Shown here: positions 34,999-43,262 of the stretch, piece after piece
Position numbering within the stretch: position 1 is the first letter of the stretch
How the letters are laid out: each line of letters opens with the position of its first letter
Origin: Saprospiraceae bacterium
GTDB lineage: Bacteria > Bacteroidota > Bacteroidia > Chitinophagales > Saprospiraceae
DNA: 64,000 bases
NCBI GenBank assembly: GCA_016787575.1
Contig: JAEUUO010000020.1
Coordinates: forward strand, 62,001-126,000
Direction: 5' to 3'
Notes under the pieces: model-generated
Databases searched by the model: none
Told to the model about the DNA's origin: nothing
The model's input: the letters and a program-made list of their open reading frames with translations, nothing else
Position numbers and translations under genes: made by a program

Positions 34999-37900
34999 AT
35001 GCGACGACCACGCATTTTTCAAATTATATTAGGCTTATTATTAATAGGTACAGCCTTAAATCAGGCATTTTCTCAAATGCATGCTAAATGCGGAAGCAAT
35101 CCAGTTGCTTTATCCAGTTTTTGCATGGATGCTTGTGTTGTTTGTGATTTAAACGGGGTTTCTGCAAGAACACTGAATATTACACCCGGCCAAATGCCTC
35201 CCGGTTTTTGTACCATGGTACAACACAGCATGCAGTGGCTTGCTTTTGTTGCCGGCTCAAGTAGTTTAAGTATCAATGTTGCCGTGTCATCGTGTATGCA
35301 GGCAAATGGTGTGGAAATGGGAATTTATGCATCCAGTGATTGTCAGACATTTAAACTGGTAAGCAATTGCAATACCAATATGTATGCAAACCAAACTTGG
35401 TCGTTTTCTACTACCGAGCCTCTTAAAATAGGTTGTGTTTATTATCTTGTTTTTGATGGAAACGGACCCAATGAATGCAATGTAGATTTTGTTGTAACTG
35501 CAGGAAGTACAATGGCGCCGATTCCAAACACAACTGCAAAAATCAGCGGTAAAAAATTGGTATGCAAAGGGGAAACCATTGATTACATGATTGCAACTAT
35601 CAACGGTGCTTGTGATTATGAATGGCGTGTTGAAAATGGAACCATTAATTTTTCAAAAGACAATCAAGCACAAGTTAGCTGGGACCAACCGGGGATTGGC
35701 AAAATATGCGTGACGGGTTCTAATATATGCAATACTGGAAATGAGGTATGTCTCGATGTTGAAATTGGAGATGATACTCCTTTGCAGGAATTTGGTCCAT
35801 ACTATGTTTGCTTTGGAGAATCCTATAAATTTAAAAACCTTTATTTAACTGCAGGAACCTGGAATTATTTTAATAAAAATCGCTTTGGTTGTGATAGCAA
35901 TATTTCAGTAGTTGTTGAAGAATTTGAACAAATTCAAACATTTATTGACACGTTTGTATGTTACCCGGATAGTTTTAAGCTTGGGACTAATTTTTACGAC
36001 AGTACAGGAGTATATAAACAAACACTCAAATCTAAAAAAGCTCCATTTTGCGACAGTATTTTAAATGTCAACTTGAAGTACAGTAAACTTAAATCCATTC
36101 CAAATAAATCCAATGATATAAGTTGTGTAGATACACTGGTTACCTTATTTGCAGATTCATCTTTAGTGCCAAAAAATGTTCCAATCAAACGATATTGGAT
36201 CAATGAGTTTAATGATACTTTGGGAACCGGAAATCAAATTAGTATCAGTCAGGCCGGAATATACAAACTTGTTTTAATCAGTGAATTTGATTCCATTCAT
36301 ACCTGCATTTCTTCACAATCTATTTTAGTAAAAGGTTCAAAAAAGAATCCGGATCTTCTTTTGCTGCATTCATTGACCTATTGCACAGGGGATAGTATTT
36401 TTTTGAAAAGTATCCGTTTTACAGATCTGAATAATACCAATGCAACGTATCATTTTTATTGGGATCAAAATGCAAGTTTAGCACAACGAATTGATTCAAC
36501 TTATATTATTTTAAAAAATGACAATACAATTTATTTGAAGGCTTTTAATGGAATTTGTGAAGATTTACTTGCGCTTCCAATAAAAATAAATTCCAAAGAC
36601 TATTTTATTTTTAAAGACAGTTCTTTCTGTGCTGGAAGTTTTGTAAATCTTTTAAATTTGGATTTTACAAAACAAGGTCAATTTCCTGGCGATCCACAAT
36701 TTTATAGTTGCCCCAAAATTGATTCTAATTGCTTGATTCAAAACCAACTTATTCGGTTAAATCAGGATACTACCATTTATATGGTGCCTTTAAATTCACA
36801 ATGTCCGCAATTTTCTAGTGTTAAATTAAGTGCCCGGCCAATTCCATCAGCAGCATTTAAAACAGATTTAATAGATTATTGCAAAGGGGATACAGTGAGA
36901 ATATCTTGGACCCCATTTGATAAATCCACTATTTATAAATTGCAATTTGATCAGACGCAATTTCTATTAGCTGCCGGGGATACTTCTTATTACCAATCAG
37001 GAATAGATACAGGAAAACATACTATATGTTTTAATGCAGATCGATTGGGATGTATCGACAGTAGTTGCAATTCGATATTTGTGCACGCAGCACCTAACAT
37101 CCCTTTGCCATTGTGTTTTTCAACAGACAGTAGCATTTTATTTAGTTGGAATAAGTATTCCTCCGAAAGTTATAGCATTGAAGTATTGCAAGGCGGAAAT
37201 TATGTGCAAGTTTCAGATACCAGTGTATTTTTTCCAAATTTAAATCGAGGCGAAATTATTAAATTAAGAATTCATGCCAGCAACCCCTATTGCAAAGAAG
37301 TTGTATCAGAAATAGAATGTCAATCAAAGACATGCCCCCCTATTCAACTGATAATTGATCCTGTTGATACAATTTGCCTTGGCAATTCTAGTCAAACCGT
37401 TCAACTGACAGCGCAAACTAACCCGATCGGTCAGACAGGAATTTTTAAATGGCGAGGTCCGGGAATCGTAGATTCTGTGGCAGGTATATTTGATCCCATG
37501 GTTTCAGGTGCAGGCTACCACAGAATTTTTTCAACTTTGGATATCAATGGATGCAAATATTTTGATAGCAGGGTTATCCTGGTTCGTAAAAATCCTTTCT
37601 CGGATTTTTTATTGGATTCTGTAGCATGCCAGGATTCAAGTATAGTAATCCGATTTACCGGAAACAATGCAGATTCTTCAAGTTTTAATTGGGGCCTGGA
37701 TGGTGCTCTGTTTAAATTTTTAATACCCGATAAAGAATTAGCAGTTTCCTGGCAAACACCTGGTACCAAAAAACTTAAATTGTTGTTGAGTTTTACTAAG
37801 TGCTTTAGTGAAGCTGAAAAAACTATTGAAATTTTAGAACACTTGGAAAAACCAATTATTGACTGTGAAACTACTGATTCAAGCATCACATTTAAGTGGA

Positions 37901-39099
37901 ATAAGAATGCACGGGTAAAAAATTACAAAATAAAAGTTCTTAATGGGAATTCAGGTATGTTTATTAATGATACCACGTATTGGATTCGGAAACGATTTTT
38001 TAATGACAGTGCCAGCATTCAACTTAGCTTGGAAGATACAGGTCCTTGTAGTGAAGTCAGTTCAGATGTCCTCTTGTGTAAGTCACCGGATTGTCCACCA
38101 AAAAATATTGCAATTGATACCAGTCTTGAAATTTGCAAATCAAATCCGGTTCAATTGGATTTAGTAAACTGGGTGAAAGATTCGGTAAAAAACAGGCTGT
38201 GGACTGGTGAAGCAATTCAAAATGGTGTTATACATACACAAGATTTGGCATTGGGAATTCACAACTATTTTATTGAAGCCAATGATTTTGGTTGTTTGTA
38301 CAGAGATACTATTCTTTTAAAAATCAATCCATCTCCTGTTATCCTTGAATTCACACAAACGAACATACCTTGCGACCCGATGCACCAAACAGGTAGTTTA
38401 TCATTTGATGCTATTTTAACCAATAAATTGCCAATTCGTTATAGCATTGATGGAGGAAATTATTCAACAAACAATTCCTTTCAGCAAATAGGGGTTGGAA
38501 GTCATGTATTTAGTGTAATCGATAGTTTAGGATGCAAAACAGATACCTTGCTTGTTTGGAAAGCTCCGGAAATACCTTTAGTCGAATTAGGGCCGGATCT
38601 TGAAATTTTCAAAGGAGACCTGGTTAATTTGAATGCCTTAATAACTGGAAATTTTTTACAAATTGATTGGATTTCAAGTCAGGATCTTTCCTGTGTAAAT
38701 TGCACAAATCCTGGACTAAGACCGCAGCAAAACATGATCATCTATTGTATAATTCAAAACGCAGATGGGTGTACTGCTATAGATTCAATCAGTATTAGGA
38801 TAATAGACAATAAAGTGTATGTTCCCAATGTTTTTTCTCCAAACGGAGACAACATCAATGACCTGTTTACGATTTTTGGCAATGCAAAGACCATTAAACT
38901 TCTTGAAATTTTTGATCGATGGGGAAACCGGGTTTATTCTAATAAGGAATTTCAACCGAATGGCATTGAAGGTGGAGGTTGGAATGGACGCTTTAACAAC
39001 CAGTATTGTTTACCAGGAGTTTATGTTTATTATGCAATTGTAAGTTTTGAAAAAGGACCTGACATCCAGTTAAAAGGAGATCTTCAACTACTGAGATAA
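34999..39099 (+). CDS. Large secreted multi-domain protein with CHU_C (T9SS type B) sorting domain
   Basis: This 1366-residue protein has a signal peptide ending AFSQ, a Cys-rich N-terminal module, and a chain of Ig/PKD/FN3-like modules. Two modules near residues 700-1060 are internal duplicates: each has SW/KWNK..., a variable strand region, a final Cys and a CPP turn (TCPPIQL and DCPPKNI). The C-terminal ~90 residues (VPNVFSPNGDNINDLF, FDRWGNRVYSN, W.G.FNNQYCLPGVYVYY) form the gliding-motility-associated CHU_C domain. It is expected on the cell surface, probably as an adhesin-like protein. No enzyme domain is seen. It is a single gene, convergent with ftcD. Confidence 0.85.
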   Translation: MRRPRIFQIILGLLLIGTALNQAFSQMHAKCGSNPVALSSFCMDACVVCDLNGVSARTLNITPGQMPPGFCTMVQHSMQWLAFVAGSSSLSINVAVSSCMQANGVEMGIYASSDCQTFKLVSNCNTNMYANQTWSFSTTEPLKIGCVYYLVFDGNGPNECNVDFVVTAGSTMAPIPNTTAKISGKKLVCKGETIDYMIATINGACDYEWRVENGTINFSKDNQAQVSWDQPGIGKICVTGSNICNTGNEVCLDVEIGDDTPLQEFGPYYVCFGESYKFKNLYLTAGTWNYFNKNRFGCDSNISVVVEEFEQIQTFIDTFVCYPDSFKLGTNFYDSTGVYKQTLKSKKAPFCDSILNVNLKYSKLKSIPNKSNDISCVDTLVTLFADSSLVPKNVPIKRYWINEFNDTLGTGNQISISQAGIYKLVLISEFDSIHTCISSQSILVKGSKKNPDLLLLHSLTYCTGDSIFLKSIRFTDLNNTNATYHFYWDQNASLAQRIDSTYIILKNDNTIYLKAFNGICEDLLALPIKINSKDYFIFKDSSFCAGSFVNLLNLDFTKQGQFPGDPQFYSCPKIDSNCLIQNQLIRLNQDTTIYMVPLNSQCPQFSSVKLSARPIPSAAFKTDLIDYCKGDTVRISWTPFDKSTIYKLQFDQTQFLLAAGDTSYYQSGIDTGKHTICFNADRLGCIDSSCNSIFVHAAPNIPLPLCFSTDSSILFSWNKYSSESYSIEVLQGGNYVQVSDTSVFFPNLNRGEIIKLRIHASNPYCKEVVSEIECQSKTCPPIQLIIDPVDTICLGNSSQTVQLTAQTNPIGQTGIFKWRGPGIVDSVAGIFDPMVSGAGYHRIFSTLDINGCKYFDSRVILVRKNPFSDFLLDSVACQDSSIVIRFTGNNADSSSFNWGLDGALFKFLIPDKELAVSWQTPGTKKLKLLLSFTKCFSEAEKTIEILEHLEKPIIDCETTDSSITFKWNKNARVKNYKIKVLNGNSGMFINDTTYWIRKRFFNDSASIQLSLEDTGPCSEVSSDVLLCKSPDCPPKNIAIDTSLEICKSNPVQLDLVNWVKDSVKNRLWTGEAIQNGVIHTQDLALGIHNYFIEANDFGCLYRDTILLKINPSPVILEFTQTNIPCDPMHQTGSLSFDAILTNKLPIRYSIDGGNYSTNNSFQQIGVGSHVFSVIDSLGCKTDTLLVWKAPEIPLVELGPDLEIFKGDLVNLNALITGNFLQIDWISSQDLSCVNCTNPGLRPQQNMIIYCIIQNADGCTAIDSISIRIIDNKVYVPNVFSPNGDNINDLFTIFGNAKTIKLLEIFDRWGNRVYSNKEFQPNGIEGGGWNGRFNNQYCLPGVYVYYAIVSFEKGPDIQLKGDLQLLR

Positions 39100-39133
39100 A
39101 TTTATATAAATTGTAATAAGCCAATAATTTTAC

Positions 39134-40819
39134 TCAGGAAATTATTTTCTTTTTAATGGTTATAATTAATTCTTTTACTTCAATTCCTGTTTTTGTTTCA
39201 ATTGTTTCTGCTTTTTCAAAATAGGCGGCTTTTTTTACTTCATCTTCTAAACTAGCCGCATTGATCTGAACATTTAATGCAGCACCACTTACAGCAGCCT
39301 GAATGCACAGAGCTCCAACTCCTGCATCACTGATTGAATTTGGATTCCCATTTTCTACCATAGCCTTTAGTATAGGCAAACATGCTGCAGCAGTTTCCAT
39401 AGTTTTTAAAGGAATATCGATCGCATATAAATTTGCTTTTCGAATGGCCTTTTTACGAATTGACTTTTCTTCAGGCGTAATTTTAGGTAAACGGAAAGCT
39501 TCCATAATGGCATTAAATGCTTTGGTATCTTCATCTACTAAAAAAAGCAATTCTTTAATTTTAGACTGAGCCTGTGCTCCATATTTAGAAAAAAATTCTA
39601 AGCGATCTTCATAGCCTTTTTTATGTGCTGTTAAATTGGCAACCATAGCACCTAATGAAGCTCCCAGTGCACCCAAATAAGCAGATACAGATCCACCACC
39701 GGGTGCAGGACTTTCAGACGCGGTTTCGTCTGCAAATTTTTTTAAACTAAGATCAATGAGTTTGTTTGATTTATCTTCCAACATATATTCTATGATTCTT
39801 TTTTGCGGATCAAATGGAGTCAGTGAATTTAAACCTAAACTTTGAATGGCTAATTGTATGAGTTCGTCTTCTGAAATACCCAGAGACCGGTTTTGCTTTT
39901 TCATAAAATAAATTCCTGCATCAACCAGGGCTTTTTTAGGGACAAGGCCAACCAATTCCGAACCGGTGACAAGCAATCCAAGCTGGTCAGCAGATTTGCG
40001 ACATTCTTCAAATGCTTTATGGAGCGGAGTTTCATGCATATTGGTCAAATTCATGGAAACTTGAGCCAGACCGTATTCATCAATATACCAACCAATTGCT
40101 TTGAGTGATTTGCAACTTCCGGGATTCCTGACCACTTCGCCAAGTTGATTTTTTAGAAGTTTTCCAGTTTGCGGATCTTTTACCGGCCGGCCATTTTCCC
40201 GAATATCAAAGGCAATTTCATTGGCAAGCTTAACAGACTTTGTATTTAAATTGACATTGTAGGCAATTAAAAAATCCCGGGCACCAATTACGGTTGCACC
40301 TGATTTCTCATTAAAAGTTTTCGGACCATAATCAGCTTGCCAATCCGGATTTTTCATTTTTTCTTCCAGTCCTTCATATTCACCATGCCGGATGTCTGCT
40401 AAATTTTTACGGCTGGGATGACTGGCAGAATTTTCATAGAGATATACCGGGATGGATAATTCTGAGCCAACTCGAGCGGCTAATTTTTTAGAATATTCAA
40501 TTGTTTCTTCCATACTGATTCCCGAAATAGGAATTAATGGACAAACATCGGTTGCACCCATCCGAGGATGTTCTCCTTTGTGCTTTCGCATATCGATCAA
40601 TTCCGAAGCGCGCTTGATTGCCTGGAAAGCTGCTTCAATTACTGCGTCGGGATTGCCGGCAAAAGTAACCACCGTGCGGTTGGTAGATTTTCCCGGATCA
40701 ACATGCAGCAATCGGACACCTTCTGTCTCCTGGACTGCATTTGATATGGCTTGGATGACCTGTTCGTTCTGTCCCTCACTAAAATTTGGGACACATTCTA
40801 TGATTTTAAGAGCTTTCAT
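39134..40819 (-). CDS. ftcD: Bifunctional glutamate formimidoyltransferase / formimidoyl-THF cyclodeaminase
   Basis: This 561-residue fusion carries out the last steps of histidine degradation, passing the formimino group from formiminoglutamate to tetrahydrofolate and then releasing ammonia. The N-terminal ~330 residues are the transferase: CVPNFSEGQN, DPGKSTNRTVVTFAG, and the catalytic His84 in GEHPRMGATDVCP. The C-terminal ~210 residues are the cyclodeaminase, with SPAPGGGSVSAYLGALGASLGAMV. The fused form matches vertebrate FTCD and many Bacteroidota. No other hut gene is adjacent. Its ATG is only 15 bases from the divergent start at 40835. Confidence 0.93.
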   Translation of the reverse strand: MKALKIIECVPNFSEGQNEQVIQAISNAVQETEGVRLLHVDPGKSTNRTVVTFAGNPDAVIEAAFQAIKRASELIDMRKHKGEHPRMGATDVCPLIPISGISMEETIEYSKKLAARVGSELSIPVYLYENSASHPSRKNLADIRHGEYEGLEEKMKNPDWQADYGPKTFNEKSGATVIGARDFLIAYNVNLNTKSVKLANEIAFDIRENGRPVKDPQTGKLLKNQLGEVVRNPGSCKSLKAIGWYIDEYGLAQVSMNLTNMHETPLHKAFEECRKSADQLGLLVTGSELVGLVPKKALVDAGIYFMKKQNRSLGISEDELIQLAIQSLGLNSLTPFDPQKRIIEYMLEDKSNKLIDLSLKKFADETASESPAPGGGSVSAYLGALGASLGAMVANLTAHKKGYEDRLEFFSKYGAQAQSKIKELLFLVDEDTKAFNAIMEAFRLPKITPEEKSIRKKAIRKANLYAIDIPLKTMETAAACLPILKAMVENGNPNSISDAGVGALCIQAAVSGAALNVQINAASLEDEVKKAAYFEKAETIETKTGIEVKELIITIKKKIIS

Positions 40820-40834
40820 GCGTTCTTTGTAAAT

Positions 40835-42289
40835 ATGTGCGAAATTAAGGGCTTATCACTTAAAAAGTTTATAGTAAAATGTGGCTTAGTCTGCCTATTT
40901 GGCATGTCAGGCACTCGACTCGGGGCCCAAACGGTATACATTTCACCGGATATCAATATTAAAAATGACTTTTCCTATTTTATATTGCCCCATCCCAATG
41001 GTACAATTTCTTTGTTAAGAGATAAATCCTTTAAAATAAGTTTGCAGACTCTGCATGCAGATTTTCAGTGGGGAATCGAAAAATCAATTGAATTGCCGGG
41101 TAGAAAATGGAGAATTATAGATTTGTTTGAATGGGAAAATGACATCGACATTTTTTATGTAAGTAAAATAGATGCCAATTATGGAATTTACCTAAACAGA
41201 TATTCCAACCAACCTGCTTTGATTCATGAAAGAATGATTTACGATGGAGTCGCACTCAGTTCGAATGATGACATAAAAATTAAGTATTCTGCTGATAAAA
41301 ATTGGATGGCCATTGGTTTTCAAAATTTGATGGACGAGCGATACATGGTTTTGTATAATCGCAAGTTGGATTCAATTTATTATAATTTTAATTCGACCAA
41401 GCAATTTCAGGAAGCAAGGCAGCATATTTACGATGTAGAAATTTCAAACAAAGGGGATGTTTTTTTATTTGGCAAGAGTAGTGAATTCGGCAGAAGAAAA
41501 GCACAAACCTTGATTACAAAAATTGGATTGGATGGCAATTTAATTGAAACTAAAGAGCTGCCCATGAAAGATTTTTATTTCACCAGCGGTATGGCAAAAA
41601 TAGATAACCTTGCAGGTCGACTGGCATTTGGCGGATTGTATGCAGAAAAAAGCAATGCACCACCGGAAGGGTATGCAATTGGATTTATAAATGAAAACCA
41701 GCTGATTCCTGAATTAAGTTTTAAGCCATTTTCAACAGCCTTATTAAAGGAATGGTCTGGCAATTCTAAAAAATCAATTCTATCAAACAGTGAGTTGAAT
41801 ACACGTTCCATAGAGTTTAAATCAGATAGCGGCTGTTTGTTATTTTATGAAAATACCAAAGAGTTGAGCAGACGGCCCTACTTTAGTGCAACAGACCCAA
41901 CCGGAGCATATACCACCCGATGGTATGATTATTATTTTGATGATATCATTGTGGCCTCTTTTGACAATAATGGAAGCCTTTTATGGGAAAAAGTATTTCA
42001 CAAAAGACAATATTCTCAGGATGATCAGGGACTGTTTAGTTCTTTTTTTATTTTTCATACCAATTCCGTTTTGCGAATCATTTTTAACGATGCAATAAGT
42101 TCAGAAGGTACTGTTTCTGAGTATATTTTAAAACCAAATGGTGATTTCATTCGCAAAAGTATCTTAAACACCAGTTATAAGAATTTGAACCTGCGTTTTA
42201 AAGATGCGATGGAACTGGATGCTCAAAGTTTGATGGTTCCAAGTGAAAACAATGGAAAATTAAATTTAGTAAAAATTGTGTTTGATTGA
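40835..42289 (+). CDS. Secreted protein of unknown function
   Basis: From this ATG the protein has 484 residues with a signal peptide (LKKFIVKCGLVCLFGMSGTRLGAQ). A longer reading from 40751 would lie inside ftcD and lack a plausible N-terminus. The body is beta-rich with repeated strand pairs and Asp/Asn turns (KIDANYGIYLNRYSN; GDVFLFGKSSEFGRRKAQTLITKIG; DIIVASFDNNGSLLWEKVFHKRQYS). This may be a beta-propeller, but no family signature is clear. It has no T9SS sorting domain. It is a single gene, divergent from ftcD. Confidence 0.6.
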   Translation: MCEIKGLSLKKFIVKCGLVCLFGMSGTRLGAQTVYISPDINIKNDFSYFILPHPNGTISLLRDKSFKISLQTLHADFQWGIEKSIELPGRKWRIIDLFEWENDIDIFYVSKIDANYGIYLNRYSNQPALIHERMIYDGVALSSNDDIKIKYSADKNWMAIGFQNLMDERYMVLYNRKLDSIYYNFNSTKQFQEARQHIYDVEISNKGDVFLFGKSSEFGRRKAQTLITKIGLDGNLIETKELPMKDFYFTSGMAKIDNLAGRLAFGGLYAEKSNAPPEGYAIGFINENQLIPELSFKPFSTALLKEWSGNSKKSILSNSELNTRSIEFKSDSGCLLFYENTKELSRRPYFSATDPTGAYTTRWYDYYFDDIIVASFDNNGSLLWEKVFHKRQYSQDDQGLFSSFFIFHTNSVLRIIFNDAISSEGTVSEYILKPNGDFIRKSILNTSYKNLNLRFKDAMELDAQSLMVPSENNGKLNLVKIVFD

Positions 42290-42532
42290 GATAGATTCAA
42301 AATCTTTGATGCTTTAATTGATAAGATAGGTATCAGCAATTGCATTGTATGGATTTTTTCAGGACCCAATTACTTAAGTGAATACTTATTTAATGATCCA
42401 GCTTAATTTTCATAAGTATTTCAGATCTTTTCAAATTTTTTAAAAAATTATTTAAATAGCTGATAACCCTTTCATAAAAAGTGTACCTTTAAATGTTAAC
42501 CTTTAAAATTAAATAAAACAATTAGTAAATTT

Positions 42533-43171
42533 ATGAAAAGCTTATTTATTGGATTTCTAGTACTGGGTGCCATTTTAAATGGCCAGGCGCAGGCAAGTTA
42601 TATTCCTGGAAGCGCTGCCCACAAAACCGCGGCTACTGCAGCATTTAATGCAGCCAACAGCTTGAATGCAACTTATTTAAAAAACCCGGCTACAGGCGCA
42701 GCTTCTGTTTTAGGTTTTGACCCAGCAAGTTTGGCACAAATGTATAAATGGCCTGCATTTGCAGTTACTGCCTGCAACAATCAAAAAACGCTGAGTTCCG
42801 GAATGTGGTCTCCGACAGCAAAGGGTACTCCGCTGTTTGATTTAGCTGGTTCACCAGTTGTTTATTGCGGTGTTAACAATGCATTTTATCCGGTATCGGA
42901 TGAAGCCACTGCAGATTTATTGATGATGGGCGACCTAGCATCTATTGATATGGGTAGCGGACAAGCAGGTAGTGCGGCCGGATTGGTAGCAAAAAAGGCT
43001 ACAAGTCCAAAAGGATCTTTGGCCATCGTTGCAACTGGAGTGAAACCCGTTTGCAAAGCAAATTGTGGAACCAAGAAACCAATATCAAAATTAAAGGTTT
43101 TAGGTGGTGCAGAAGGTGTAAAAGCTGAACGCAAGCAAGACAAAACTGCTGTTGAGAAAAAAATGGATTAA
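42533..43171 (+). CDS. Alanine-rich secreted protein of unknown function
   Basis: This 212-residue protein has a signal peptide ending NGQAQ. The first half is Ala/Asn-rich (AATAAFNAANSLNATYL), followed by FDPASLAQMYKWPAFAVTACNNQ, and the C-terminal 60 residues are basic with four-cysteine spacing (VCKANCGTKKP). No known domain is recognised. It lies directly upstream of the caspase array but ends in its own strong terminator, so it is probably a separate transcript. A near-consensus TACCTTTA lies at 42484-42491, about 40 bases before the ATG. Confidence 0.6.
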   Translation: MKSLFIGFLVLGAILNGQAQASYIPGSAAHKTAATAAFNAANSLNATYLKNPATGAASVLGFDPASLAQMYKWPAFAVTACNNQKTLSSGMWSPTAKGTPLFDLAGSPVVYCGVNNAFYPVSDEATADLLMMGDLASIDMGSGQAGSAAGLVAKKATSPKGSLAIVATGVKPVCKANCGTKKPISKLKVLGGAEGVKAERKQDKTAVEKKMD

Positions 43172-43191
43172 TGTAATTTTAAAATACATAT

Positions 43192-43233
43192 AAAAAGCCA
43201 ATTTGTAACGTGTTACTTTTTGGCTTTTTTTTT
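43192..43233 (+). terminator. Rho-independent terminator between the Ala-rich gene and the caspase array
   Basis: The stem AAAAAGCCAA pairs with TTGGCTTTTT, with an inner GTAAC/GTTAC pair, and is followed by a run of T to 43233. It isolates the caspase array from upstream transcription. Confidence 0.85.
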
Positions 43234-43262
43234 CATAATATCAATATTATGAGATTTTAATT

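Noticed and set aside
40751..40834. Upstream extension of the secreted protein starting at 40835
   Set aside because: It lies mostly inside ftcD on the opposite strand and would put 28 residues before an otherwise good signal peptide.
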